From Bdellovibrio sp. qaytius (lineage in GTDB: Bacteria; Bdellovibrionota; Bdellovibrionia; Bdellovibrionales; Bdellovibrionaceae): a stretch of DNA of 64,000 nucleotides. The stretch is from assembly GCA_004011035.1 (NCBI GenBank), contig CP025734.1:2936001-3000000 (forward strand). The letters are read 5' to 3'. The position numbers and the translations under genes are program-made. Shown here one piece after another: positions 8,771 through 17,710 of the stretch (the stretch's first letter is position 1; each line of letters opens with the position of its first letter). The notes under the pieces were generated by a model that ran no database searches, was not told where the DNA came from, and worked only from the letters and a program-made list of their open reading frames with translations.

Positions 8771-9167
8771 AGTAAGGCGATTTCTGCGTCGGCTTTTCTA
8801 CGCCGGCATGATTTTTAAATTTTAAAAACTGTTTAAAGTCTTTATTGTAAGCTGATTGAAAAGCCGCTTCGTGTTTATCAAAAACTTTATCTAACCAAGA
8901 GTAATATGTTTTATACATATGGTTATTCATAAAGTTCACATACCACATGAATGGCATTTTATTTGATAGCCAATATTTTTTAGAAAAACTTGTGATCTCT
9001 TTATTATAATACGACCACCACTTAGTGGCTTCAGTTTTGTTTACAAAATTCGAGGTAAAAAAGTTTCTACCTTTAAACGTAAAACCAATTTCATAACCCT
9101 TACCCACTGGCTTAAAATATGTTTTAAAAAGGTTTTTACCAAGCTTGTAATTTTTTGTTTTAGTCAT
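8754..9167 (-). CDS. Small basic hypothetical protein
   Basis: A 137-aa protein with no recognised family, rich in Lys, Phe, Tyr and Trp, and with no signal peptide or transmembrane segment. Its high aromatic content (for example KWWSYYNKE and FMWYVNFMNN) and many lysines suggest a compact soluble or nucleic-acid/membrane-associated protein, but this is not diagnostic. The ribosome site CGGAGA six bases from the ATG supports the start. Its 3' end overlaps the 3' end of pabBC by 17 bases on the opposite strand, so the two convergent mRNAs would be partly complementary. Confidence 0.7.
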   Translation of the reverse strand: MTKTKNYKLGKNLFKTYFKPVGKGYEIGFTFKGRNFFTSNFVNKTEATKWWSYYNKEITSFSKKYWLSNKMPFMWYVNFMNNHMYKTYYSWLDKVFDKHEAAFQSAYNKDFKQFLKFKNHAGVEKPTQKSPYFRKVG

Positions 9168-9222
9168 TAAATCTCCGAGAGAAGTTAAGGCGCAATTGCC
9201 AAGACTTTTATCGGTATTTTTG

Positions 9223-10035
9223 TTAAGAATTTAAACTGTTTTCTAAGCGTTTATTTGGATCTACAAATGGAACGTATTTTTCTGAAACCATTGCATGTAG
9301 CTTTTGTGCAATTTCAGCACGATGATCTTCAGGCTTTGTGTAAAACAGGGGTAAAAACTCTATTTCACACACTAGTGTTTCAAGTTGTAACGCTCCCCAA
9401 ATAGATTCTAAGAATGACATATCACCATGCCAGCATAAAGCATCGCGGTGTTCAAATTTCACCGGGCCACCGTTGGCTTCACGGTAATTAAAAACAAACG
9501 GTCTGATCGGAACACCCGCTAAACCAGCGGCCATCATCAATGTTTTTTTAAAAGGTAAAACCTGTTCGCCATCAGAGGCCACAGATTCAGCATACAGAAC
9601 AACACGAAAACCTTTTTTTAAAACACCGATCAGTTCTTTGAGTTCATCGTGAATTTTCATGCGGTTGACGCGATCAACATAAGTGCAACCCGCCACTTCA
9701 GTAATTTGCCCCAGGCCTGGCGCTTTACGCATTTCACCCGAAGTTACAAATACGGCTGGTACAATCGACATCAAAGCTAAGATATCGATAAAGCCCACAT
9801 GATTACCGATTAAGAGCGAGCCTTCATCATGCGGGATAGGGTTTTTGCAAATCACCTGAACATTAAATGCATTCACTAAACGAATTCCGTAACGGTGTGC
9901 ATTTTCGATAAGACGTTTGCGACGCACATCAGGATCACGATTTATTAAATAAATCGCCGTGCCCTGCAAAAGATAAACAGAAATGATTGAGACAAACTTG
10001 ATAAAACGATAAGTGGCGCAAAGATTACGGTACAT
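9223..10035 (-). CDS. Lysophospholipid acyltransferase (PlsC-like)
   Basis: Membrane-associated 1-acyl-glycerol-3-phosphate acyltransferase family protein, 270 aa. A hydrophobic segment at about 12-32 probably anchors it in the inner membrane. The catalytic HX4D motif is NHVGFID (H79, D84). The second block, usually EGTRS, reads YAESVASDG and is followed by PFKKT, so glycerophosphate binding is relaxed. By family knowledge it would transfer an acyl chain to a lysophospholipid, but ornithine-lipid or lipid A acyltransferases share the fold. Its start is 84 bases past the end of the minus-strand lipoprotein gene, with a terminator between them. Confidence 0.85.
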   Translation of the reverse strand: MYRNLCATYRFIKFVSIISVYLLQGTAIYLINRDPDVRRKRLIENAHRYGIRLVNAFNVQVICKNPIPHDEGSLLIGNHVGFIDILALMSIVPAVFVTSGEMRKAPGLGQITEVAGCTYVDRVNRMKIHDELKELIGVLKKGFRVVLYAESVASDGEQVLPFKKTLMMAAGLAGVPIRPFVFNYREANGGPVKFEHRDALCWHGDMSFLESIWGALQLETLVCEIEFLPLFYTKPEDHRAEIAQKLHAMVSEKYVPFVDPNKRLENSLNS

Positions 10036-10059
10036 GCAAAAACAATCATAGCCCCAAAC

Positions 10060-10092
10060 AAATAAAAAAAGCCAGCATTACGCTGGCTTTTT
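10060..10092 (-). terminator. Rho-independent terminator
   Basis: GCCAGC (10071-10076) and GCTGGC (10082-10087) form a 6-bp GC-rich stem with a five-base loop, flanked by A-run and T-run. Read on the minus strand it ends the lipoprotein gene at 10120. It could also work in the other direction. Confidence 0.85.
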
Positions 10093-10119
10093 CGTTTAAA
10101 CACTAAATTTCTTAATTAA

Positions 10120-12135
10120 CTAGTTAACTTTGTTTAAATAGAAATAAAGTTTCGAAGGGTTCAACGTTTCTTTTAAGTGAGTGTTATCACTGCTTGTTAA
10201 CGCTTCATTAACAGCTGCAATACATGCTGCATCTGTGCTTGCCATACGGCCACCTTCTTTTAACTCAACTAGCATTTTTGTTGCTGTAATTGATTTAAAA
10301 TTAAGTTGTGTTTTACGTACCACGCGGCAGAAAGTAGAGCCATTTGCAGAAGTTGGAACAGTAATATTTTCTGTGTCTTCATCTTCTAAAACAGCAGATT
10401 TACCATCAGCAGCGTAATCTAAAATATTAGTTACGAAAGCATTTCTTGGACGACCTTTAAAGTCGTTGCGGCTTTCGAAATCCCATGGAGTCGTTGCTTG
10501 CCAGTTAAAGTTGTATTCACGTGAACAACCCGCACCTTGACCGCCACCATTTTGCCAATAAGCATTCGCGTAACAACGGTAACCCGCTAAAATTGCAGCT
10601 GTGCTTGAAGCACCTGCAGAACTACAATCCGCACCTTGAGCTAAGATTGTTTCTGGTTTACCTAAGTATTCATTTCCAGTTGGAGTAAATGGAGAGGATA
10701 AATTTGGATTTCCACCTGAATTCGCAAATTGGCCACCAACATTTGTACAAGTAAGGTTTGTCGCTGTTAAAGGACCCGATCCATCTGGATCGACATTCGT
10801 GTAATGACAAGCACTTTCGTTAAATCCAGCGCCGATTGTTGTTTTCGGAGTATTCGTACAAGATGTTGGAATACCAATAGCGCTCCAGTTTTTTACGTTA
10901 ACTGGTTTTTGAGTCGTATCATCAAAACATCCGCCACCTTGAATACCAACATTCCATGCAATTGTTCCTGCAGAAACGGGCTGGCCTGGCCAATTTCCGT
11001 AATACACTTTAGATTTACAAGCCCATGCGTTGTACATTTTCGTTGTTCCTGAAACCATGTAAGAACGACAGTCAGATTCTTCATACTGAGCTGTGGCACT
11101 TGTTGATTTCATCCACGGTAAATTGTACGGAGGCGAACCTGTTCCGCCGTAACCAGCTGGAGTTGTAAAACCATAAGGACCAAACGTCATCGCACCAGAA
11201 GCAACTCTTACTGTTGGTAATGATGTGATGTTAATGTGACCGTGTGCACGAGCTTCATCAGCCGAAAATCCTGTTGTTCCACCGCAAGCACCAATTGAGC
11301 TTGCATAATCGCCACCCCAAATTGATAAAGCATAACGATCATTTGTACCAACAGTACCACTCGTTACTGGACAAGAGGCTACTGTACCAGAAGCATCTTT
11401 AACACAGTTACCATTTCCAGGAGTAAAATCTTTACCTACGAAACGAGCTAAAGAAATTTTAAAACCAATTGATGGATGACCTGGATCCATTGGATCAGCT
11501 GCCCCAACTGTTTCAGATGCTCCAACTTTGTCGTAAGCATCCATTGCCCACTCACCAGTAGGATTAAATGCTGTCGCTGAAGAAATAGGTGTATCTTGTT
11601 GAATAGTAGCTACAGCAGTTTTAGAAACTGCAACAGTACCATCTTCACCTAAAGTAATATTACCAAGTGGCAAACTACCTGTAGCAACAACTGCTGATTC
11701 AGATTTTGAATTACCATTTAAATCTTGTTTAGAAGAATCCGTAAATTTTACTTCACCAACTACGGCTTTAGAAGTTTCATTTACGAAAGCAATTGTGATT
11801 GCAGTGCCGGCAGCATTTTCACCAAGATCTACCGAGAATGTACCATCATTATTAACTGATGCAGTTGCAGTCGTTGGCGGATCTGTTTGTGCAGTCGCTA
11901 CAACTTCTAAGTCATCAAATTCAACAGCATATAAATTAATACCATCAAATTTACCTACGTTTCCTGTTTTTTCATTAGTAACGCTTAAAGATGATACGGC
12001 TGCATCCAAGTCGCCGCTGATTTTTAATCCGTTAGAACTCGTCAAACGTGAAATATCCGAACCCGAACAAGCAGCTAGTGCGATGATTGAAGACAACAAT
12101 CCCACTTGAGCTACGTTTTTAAGACATAACTTCAT
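10120..12135 (-). CDS. Large cysteine-rich lipoprotein, unknown function
   Basis: Exported lipoprotein of 671 aa with lipobox ALAAC near residue 23. Residues 35-180 are a Thr/Ser/Ala-rich beta domain with alternating short strands, resembling carboxypeptidase-regulatory-like or Ig-type modules. The remaining 480 residues are rich in Cys, Gly, Asn, Trp and Tyr. The scattered cysteines suggest an extracellular domain held by disulphides. I recognise no catalytic motif. The start is supported by CGGAGGAAAA in front of the ATG. It is flanked by its own terminator and a 210-base upstream gap, so it appears monocistronic. The gap contains a small CAGAC/GTCTG dyad at 12214-12227. An outer-membrane, surface or prey-contact role is only a guess. 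Confidence 0.75.
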   Translation of the reverse strand: MKLCLKNVAQVGLLSSIIALAACSGSDISRLTSSNGLKISGDLDAAVSSLSVTNEKTGNVGKFDGINLYAVEFDDLEVVATAQTDPPTTATASVNNDGTFSVDLGENAAGTAITIAFVNETSKAVVGEVKFTDSSKQDLNGNSKSESAVVATGSLPLGNITLGEDGTVAVSKTAVATIQQDTPISSATAFNPTGEWAMDAYDKVGASETVGAADPMDPGHPSIGFKISLARFVGKDFTPGNGNCVKDASGTVASCPVTSGTVGTNDRYALSIWGGDYASSIGACGGTTGFSADEARAHGHINITSLPTVRVASGAMTFGPYGFTTPAGYGGTGSPPYNLPWMKSTSATAQYEESDCRSYMVSGTTKMYNAWACKSKVYYGNWPGQPVSAGTIAWNVGIQGGGCFDDTTQKPVNVKNWSAIGIPTSCTNTPKTTIGAGFNESACHYTNVDPDGSGPLTATNLTCTNVGGQFANSGGNPNLSSPFTPTGNEYLGKPETILAQGADCSSAGASSTAAILAGYRCYANAYWQNGGGQGAGCSREYNFNWQATTPWDFESRNDFKGRPRNAFVTNILDYAADGKSAVLEDEDTENITVPTSANGSTFCRVVRKTQLNFKSITATKMLVELKEGGRMASTDAACIAAVNEALTSSDNTHLKETLNPSKLYFYLNKVN

Positions 12136-12345
12136 TTTTCCTCCGTGTGTTTTATGAAGACCAAATTAGTTTGAAGAACAATTTGTTAGTTTCATATGCA
12201 AATGTTTTTTTCGCAGACAAACGTCTGGGAATGGTTCAACATTTGTTTCAAAGTGCTATTACGAAAGCCATAACGCTGGATCATCATCAACAATTTCTTA
12301 ACAGGAATTTTACAACTTAGATGTTTTTTCAGAGGGAGAATTGAC

Positions 12346-12702
12346 GTGAAAAGAAATATTATTTTATTTAGTTTGTCGTTTTTTTTGAGTATTTTTTCTT
12401 TTGCAGCCGATAAAAAATCGAACGAAAAATTTGAAAAACCAGTCGCCAAATTTATGCCAGCGCTACAAACTTGCCGTGAATCTGCAACGTCGCAAACTTT
12501 TTTAGTTTCAGGAAAAGTTGTTGTCTATTACGAAGTAAATGACAAAGCCGAAATTCAAAGAATAAAAATCAACGACGACCAAACAACTCTTAAAGACTTA
12601 AATTTACAGATGTGCGTACTTGGGGTGATAAAGAAAATTAAATTTCCGAAAGCCCCTAAAGGCACGATCGTATCTATCAGCTACCCGATTATCTTTAAAT
12701 AG
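12346..12702 (+). CDS. Secreted AgmX/PglI-type TonB-like C-terminal domain protein
   Basis: A 118-aa exported protein starting at GTG (12346) after GGGAGA. The signal peptide ends near SFAAD. The mature part follows the pattern of the C-terminal domain of myxobacterial AgmX/PglI proteins. It has a conserved Cys in LQTCRE, then SGKVVVYYEVND, a second Cys in LQMCVLGVIKKIKFPKAPKG, and a final beta strand SYPIIFK. These are TonB-like folds found in gliding and envelope proteins of predatory deltaproteobacteria-like lineages. Most family members are longer with a transmembrane helix; this is a stand-alone domain. It converges with the sua5 gene, leaving only four bases between the stop codons. Confidence 0.7.
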   Translation: MKRNIILFSLSFFLSIFSFAADKKSNEKFEKPVAKFMPALQTCRESATSQTFLVSGKVVVYYEVNDKAEIQRIKINDDQTTLKDLNLQMCVLGVIKKIKFPKAPKGTIVSISYPIIFK

Positions 12703-12706
12703 TTAG

Positions 12707-13747
12707 CTATTCAATGATCAGGCTCGCAGCCTTATACATGCGATCAAAAACGCTCTCCCACATTTCAGTGTTGTGGTAAGGCATTTGAATAAAGCATAAA
12801 ACATCCGGCTTACGATCACTCACTAACCGAAGCTGTGAATACAATTCGCGCGCTGCTTGACCTGGGTCTTTAGGTAAAAGTAAAAATTCGATTTTTTTAA
12901 TTTCGCCCTTTGGTTTCACGATTTTAACGCTTTCAACTTCATCAGGCAGCTCTTTTAATTTTGCATTTAAAATTTCAGAGATTTGGCTGACCTTCATGCT
13001 TGGATTTTTACAAATCACAAACGGAACCTCAGGCATGTAATGATGTTTCATATGGCCTGGCGATTCTTTTTTATCAACCGCTTGAAGCCATTTGTATTTA
13101 AGCTGCGTTTTTTGCAAAGACGTATCTATCTCAGATTTTAAAACAGCGCCTTTACGTAGAATCGCTAATTCATAAGTATTATGTTGCGGTCCCTTAAAAG
13201 AAACTTTCACTAATAAGACAGTCGATTCAATTCCGATTTGGCTTTGCCCTTGATCTAAAACTAAAACGCTATCGCCGAATTCTTTTTTAACATGTTCTGC
13301 TTTTGTAGGGCTTGTTTTACCAAACTTATTGGCACTGGGTGCTGCCACGGGCACACCAACCGCTGCAATTAATTGTTGCGCTAATGGATGATTGGGCCAA
13401 CGAACACCAACACTGTCTAAACCTGAAGTGATCATATCAGAAATTAATTCTGATTTGGGCATTACTAAAGTTAAAGGCCCGGGCCAAAAAGTTTTGGCCA
13501 AGTGTTCGGCCATACTATGCCATTCTTGAAAACAAGTTTTCGCTTGTTCAATAGATGCCACATGCACGATCAACGGATCAAAAAATGGGCGCTGCTTAGT
13601 TGAAAATATTTTCTTTAAACCTTCAGGACGATCAATGCGCGCACCAAGCCCATAAACAGTCTCGGTTGGAAATGCGACAACTTCACCTTGTTCAAGGCGT
13701 TCAATCGCAGTTGCGAAATCAGCAGATCCATTATTTGCCGTCAACAA
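12707..13747 (-). CDS. sua5: Threonylcarbamoyl-AMP synthase, Sua5 type
   Basis: Cytosolic enzyme (346 aa) making threonylcarbamoyl-AMP from threonine, bicarbonate and ATP for the t6A37 modification of tRNA. The YrdC domain is at about 10-210, with FPTETVYGLG, the KQRP region, and PSANKFGKTSPT. The SPGHMKHHYMP linker and a C-terminal domain mark it as Sua5 rather than the short TsaC. The frame opens with TTG codons (13747 and 13744). GGAGG lies 2 or 5 bases before them and inside the end of the permease gene, so the real start is probably TTG 13744, coupled to permease translation. The 16-17-base overlap ties it to the upstream transporter operon. Confidence 0.88.
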   Translation of the reverse strand: MLTANNGSADFATAIERLEQGEVVAFPTETVYGLGARIDRPEGLKKIFSTKQRPFFDPLIVHVASIEQAKTCFQEWHSMAEHLAKTFWPGPLTLVMPKSELISDMITSGLDSVGVRWPNHPLAQQLIAAVGVPVAAPSANKFGKTSPTKAEHVKKEFGDSVLVLDQGQSQIGIESTVLLVKVSFKGPQHNTYELAILRKGAVLKSEIDTSLQKTQLKYKWLQAVDKKESPGHMKHHYMPEVPFVICKNPSMKVSQISEILNAKLKELPDEVESVKIVKPKGEIKKIEFLLLPKDPGQAARELYSQLRLVSDRKPDVLCFIQMPYHNTEMWESVFDRMYKAASLIIE

Positions 13748-16304
13748 GGCCTCCCTCGTTTTTAAGCAAGGCTAATGGTTGTAAATTTCTTAATGGTCGC
13801 ATCGACACTTTTAATACTCCGAAAGTTAAAGATACTAGAACAACAATTAAAGACAACATCGACACATAGTCAAAATAAATTCCTAATTTGAACATCACTG
13901 CCATAATCACATAAGCTATTAACGAACCTAACCCTAATCCAACCAATAAACTTAAAAAAGCAATCAAGCTAAACTGCGTGATCATAATGCGATAAAGCTG
14001 ATCTTGTGTAGAACCTAACACTTGCAGTAAATTCATTTCATTAATACGCTCGCCCACTTGAGTGTTAATTAAAATGATAAAAATAAAGAACCCTACAACC
14101 AAAGCTAAGGTTGCCATAATCTGTAAAGCTAAAGCCATTTGATCAATAAAAACCAACGACTTTTCCACACTTTGTTTCACATTAATAATCGAGATATTGG
14201 CAAAACGATCAACCACTGCATTTTGCAACACACGCACTTGCTCTTGGTTAATTTGATTAACCGCACTGAGATAAACTTGCGGAGCTTCTTCTAAAAACCC
14301 CGGTTGAAAAGTAATAAAAAAGTTAGGCTGAAAACTTGTCCAGCGAACGCGCCTGATTGAGGCGACTTTACCTTTGATTTCTAGACCTTGAACATCAAAA
14401 GTCATCACATCACCAATTTTAGCCCCGATACGTTCGGCGTATTTTTCTTCTAAACTGATTTCGGCCATTTCACCCGGCGTTGCTGAAAACCATTTTCCTT
14501 TTAAAAGCTCTTCTGAATCTTGTAAGTTAGCCTTATAAGTTAAATTCACGCCGCGATTTCTGAAACGCGCTTCGTTTTCTGATTCGCGCGTTTTGAAAAA
14601 ACCTTGCTCTTCAACACGTTCGTAACTTTGATCGTTGATTTTTAAAATGCGTGAACGCACCAGTGGTGTCATATCTAAATCTTGACCCACTTTTTCTTTA
14701 ACGATTTTAATCAGTTCGTCTTTTTGATCCATCTGAATATCAAACATAAACACCGATGGAATTTTTGAACTGACTTCGGGTCTGACTTCTTCGACGATTG
14801 ATTTTTTAATATGCGGAAGCAGTGTTAAAACAACCACAGATAACGTCATAGTCATAAAGATCAGATCAGTTGAACCTGGTTTTCTGATTAAACTTAAAAA
14901 AGCATAACGAAGTTCAAAATTGAATTTATGCACAAATAAGGCTGTTAGTTTTCTTAAAGATGAAATAAAAAGCCAAGCAACCACAGTGGCAGCCAATAAT
15001 CCGAAAATAAAGACCGAGCCCGTTTGTATTGAATGACTTTGCCAAACGGCCAAACCCCAAAACAACAAAGCCACACTGGCAACCCAAGCGATCATCAAAC
15101 GACGTGATAAATTTGCTTGTGAGACTTCTTGGCGCAAAAGAATCAACGGGTTCATCGACATCGCAGCCAAGTAAGTCGGAATTGCAATAAGCTGTGGCCC
15201 AATCACCACGACTAAAAAACTAATAAAAATCTGCATCGGACTTATTGTTAGGCGAATCACAATTTTAAAATAGTTATCTAATAAAGATTGTAACGGCGCT
15301 AAAGATAAAAGAATTATAACCAGCGCAATTTTAAACGAACTGATCGACAGAATTAAATTCTTCAGAACTTGAACTTTTAATAGAGTTGTATCAGGCATGC
15401 CTAAGATTTTATAAATCGCGATGGTTTTTTTCTGAACTTGAAAAAACCAATTCAACATATAACTTAAACATAAAAAGCACAGGCCGATTGAAATCAGTGA
15501 CACTAACCCTAAGTAATCAATAAGATAACGAAACACACGATTGCCACCGTCTTCTTCTTGAAGAGCACTGCTAAATCGCAGTGACGGATCTAAATAGTTT
15601 TTCTCTAATTCAGTTTTAGCGCTATCTGCAGCAGCTGGGTTATTTAACTTATATAAAAAACTTGTTGTTACCGTGCTGCCGGCTTTAACTAAATTTGTTG
15701 CGGCTAAATCTTTTTCGCTGATTAAAATAAACGGCGCCAGCGCCCCTAATCTAAAAGTGCGTGAAGGGTCAGAAGTTAAAACGCCTTCTAATTTCAAATC
15801 AACATCACCAACTTTCAAATTGGCGGTTTTAAGATCTGTGATTTTTAATTGATCAACTAATTCAGGATCAACATAAACTTCACCAGACATGATTTTAATT
15901 AGCGTGGCGTTGTTGCCATCAGAGTTTTTAATTTCTAAATTACCGTATAAAGGATAATTATCACCGACTGAACGAACTAGAACTAAACGTGACTGTTCGC
16001 CAAATTTAATCATGGCAAAAAAGTCAGTGGATTTTGCGCGCTTTTGAAATTGCAAGTTTACTTTGTCTTCGATGGTTTTAACTTCAGCTTCGTTAATTAA
16101 TCTGCGAGCCGAAATAACAATGTCTCCGCCTAAGATTTCTTGGGCTTTATTTTTGGTTTGCTGATCAAGGCTAACTTGAAACACCTGCAATAATAAAAAG
16201 CCTAAAAAACCCAAGACTAAGTTAAAGACAAAAAAACTATTTAGTTTTTTTTGCGATAACAGATCTTTTTGAACAAAATAAAACAGCTTCAATAATTTTT
16301 GCAT
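13731..16304 (-). CDS. ABC transporter permease, FtsX/YbbP family
   Basis: Inner-membrane permease of 857 aa with duplicated FtsX-like halves. One transmembrane helix lies near residues 20-45. A large periplasmic domain follows (about 45-265). Three or more helices are clustered around 265-400, with further helices near 410-460 and 480. There is a second periplasmic domain (about 505-720), and terminal helices span 735-850. This matches the 10-helix YbbP type rather than the 4-helix LolC/E. It overlaps the ATPase gene by one base (TAATG). By family knowledge such exporters extract lipids or lipoproteins or act mechanically on periplasmic partners instead of importing solutes. Confidence 0.87.
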   Translation of the reverse strand: MQKLLKLFYFVQKDLLSQKKLNSFFVFNLVLGFLGFLLLQVFQVSLDQQTKNKAQEILGGDIVISARRLINEAEVKTIEDKVNLQFQKRAKSTDFFAMIKFGEQSRLVLVRSVGDNYPLYGNLEIKNSDGNNATLIKIMSGEVYVDPELVDQLKITDLKTANLKVGDVDLKLEGVLTSDPSRTFRLGALAPFILISEKDLAATNLVKAGSTVTTSFLYKLNNPAAADSAKTELEKNYLDPSLRFSSALQEEDGGNRVFRYLIDYLGLVSLISIGLCFLCLSYMLNWFFQVQKKTIAIYKILGMPDTTLLKVQVLKNLILSISSFKIALVIILLSLAPLQSLLDNYFKIVIRLTISPMQIFISFLVVVIGPQLIAIPTYLAAMSMNPLILLRQEVSQANLSRRLMIAWVASVALLFWGLAVWQSHSIQTGSVFIFGLLAATVVAWLFISSLRKLTALFVHKFNFELRYAFLSLIRKPGSTDLIFMTMTLSVVVLTLLPHIKKSIVEEVRPEVSSKIPSVFMFDIQMDQKDELIKIVKEKVGQDLDMTPLVRSRILKINDQSYERVEEQGFFKTRESENEARFRNRGVNLTYKANLQDSEELLKGKWFSATPGEMAEISLEEKYAERIGAKIGDVMTFDVQGLEIKGKVASIRRVRWTSFQPNFFITFQPGFLEEAPQVYLSAVNQINQEQVRVLQNAVVDRFANISIINVKQSVEKSLVFIDQMALALQIMATLALVVGFFIFIILINTQVGERINEMNLLQVLGSTQDQLYRIMITQFSLIAFLSLLVGLGLGSLIAYVIMAVMFKLGIYFDYVSMLSLIVVLVSLTFGVLKVSMRPLRNLQPLALLKNEGGLVDGK

Positions 16305-16975
16305 TACACGGCCTGCAGTTTTCCGCCGTGCAATTTATAAATCTTATCGCAACGACGGGCTAAATCCATGTCATGAGTTACAAGCATCGTCGTCGTGTTA
16401 TTTAGACGAATCTGTTCAAAGAATAAATTCATTACTTTTTCGCCGGTCTCGGCATCTAAACTACCCGAGGGTTCGTCGGCCAATAATAAACTTGGTTTGA
16501 TAATCAAAGCGCGCGCTAAAGCTAAACGCTGTGATTCACCACCGCTCAGTTGCGTGGGTTTATGATCTAACCTGTGGCCAAGGCCCACTTGCTTAAGAAT
16601 GTCTTCGACATCTTTTTTCACAAAGGGTTTATCTAAAATTTCTAAAGGTAAAGTTACGTTTTCGTAAGCTGTTAAATGGCTTACTAAATGAAACTGTTGA
16701 AATACCACACCAATGTGGCTTGCGCGAAAGTTTGTTAAATCATTGCCGCGCAAACTTTGTAAACTTTTGTTATGAATTAAAATTTCTCCGTGATCGGGTT
16801 GATCTAAACCTGAAACTAATCCTAACAAAGTTGATTTGCCCGAGCCTGATGAACCCACCACGGCCACGACTTCGCCCGTACCGACCGTTAAGTTTAAATC
16901 ATGAAGGATGGTCATCTTTTCGCTGGTTTCATTAGCCAACTGGTAAGATTTTGAAAGATTCTTAATCGTAATCAT
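16304..16975 (-). CDS. ABC transporter ATP-binding protein, YbbA/LolD type
   Basis: Cytosolic ATPase subunit (223 aa) of the MacB/LolD/FtsE class. Walker A is GSSGSGKST (about 42-50), the Q-loop is QQFHL, and the signature is LSGGESQRLALARAL. Walker B is LLLADEPSGSLD, and the switch histidine is in VTHD. It sits between a TesA-like esterase and a YbbP-like permease, the same neighbourhood as tesA-ybbA-ybbP in E. coli, where tesA is divergent. Here all are co-directional. The esterase gene ends only 14 bases upstream. Confidence 0.93.
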   Translation of the reverse strand: MITIKNLSKSYQLANETSEKMTILHDLNLTVGTGEVVAVVGSSGSGKSTLLGLVSGLDQPDHGEILIHNKSLQSLRGNDLTNFRASHIGVVFQQFHLVSHLTAYENVTLPLEILDKPFVKKDVEDILKQVGLGHRLDHKPTQLSGGESQRLALARALIIKPSLLLADEPSGSLDAETGEKVMNLFFEQIRLNNTTTMLVTHDMDLARRCDKIYKLHGGKLQAV

Positions 16976-16989
16976 ATTATTTACCTGGT

Positions 16990-17622
16990 TTATTTACTTA
17001 TAAGTTTTTTAACAAACGGATACAAATTATCAGCCACAATTTGATGGCCTTTTTCATTCGGATGGATTCCGTCAGCTAAATTTAAATCTTTTTGCCCCGC
17101 GACTTTGTCTAAAAGAAACGGCGCTAACTGAATTTTATTTTTCGCTGCAACTTTGGCATAAACCGCAGAGAATTTTTTTTCGTAATCTTTGCCGTAGTTC
17201 GGTGGCACATGTAACTGACCTAATGAGACTTCAATATTATTTTGCTTAGCCCATTCAACAGTGTCGTTTAAATTTTTTTCGGTTTCTTCGGGTTTTAATC
17301 CACGTAAACCGTCATTGCTGCCCAGTAATACTAACACCATGTCAGGCTTACTCTTCGCAATCCACTTAATACGTTGAAGACCTGATGCTGATGTAGATCC
17401 ACTTGAACCAGAGCTAATAATTTTCCAATTCAATTTATCTTGTTCTACTTTTTTCTGAAGCAACGCCGGAAACGCCGCTGACTGAGCCACGCCGTAACCT
17501 TCAGTTAAAGAGTCTCCAAGGATAATAAATTTTTTAGGTGAACTTTGTGTTGTCGTATTTGGATTTGCAAAAACAGCTAGAGAAAACAGCGTAGTTGTTA
17601 AAATCGTGTAAAGTAATTTCAT
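16990..17622 (-). CDS. Periplasmic SGNH esterase (TesA-like)
   Basis: Exported lipolytic esterase/lysophospholipase (210 aa). A signal peptide ends near AVFAN. The GDSL block contains nucleophile S38 in GDSLTEGYG. Block II Gly is in the SSGSSGS region, block III is GSNDG, and block V is DGIHPNEKGH with the catalytic Asp and His. By homology to E. coli TesA it would act on acyl esters, thioesters or lysophospholipids in the periplasm. It leads the operon with the YbbA/YbbP-like transporter, which suggests the transporter and esterase handle the same lipid class. Confidence 0.88.
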   Translation of the reverse strand: MKLLYTILTTTLFSLAVFANPNTTTQSSPKKFIILGDSLTEGYGVAQSAAFPALLQKKVEQDKLNWKIISSGSSGSTSASGLQRIKWIAKSKPDMVLVLLGSNDGLRGLKPEETEKNLNDTVEWAKQNNIEVSLGQLHVPPNYGKDYEKKFSAVYAKVAAKNKIQLAPFLLDKVAGQKDLNLADGIHPNEKGHQIVADNLYPFVKKLISK

Positions 17623-17641
17623 GCAAGAAGCCTAGCATGAA

Positions 17642-17675
17642 TAAAAAAAAGCCCACAACTGTTACGCTGTGGGCT
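17642..17675 (-). terminator. Rho-independent terminator
   Basis: GCCCACA (17651-17657) pairs with TGTGGGC (17668-17674), a perfect 7-bp stem. Read on the minus strand it is followed by eight T residues. It ends the RNA-binding protein gene. Confidence 0.88.
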
Positions 17676-17710
17676 TAAAATTTAAATCATATTTAAATTG
17701 GAGTTAGAAA

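Noticed and set aside
12192-12449. Minus-strand ORF of 85 codons
   Set aside because: Overlaps the start of the AgmX/PglI-type gene antisense and shows no features of its own.
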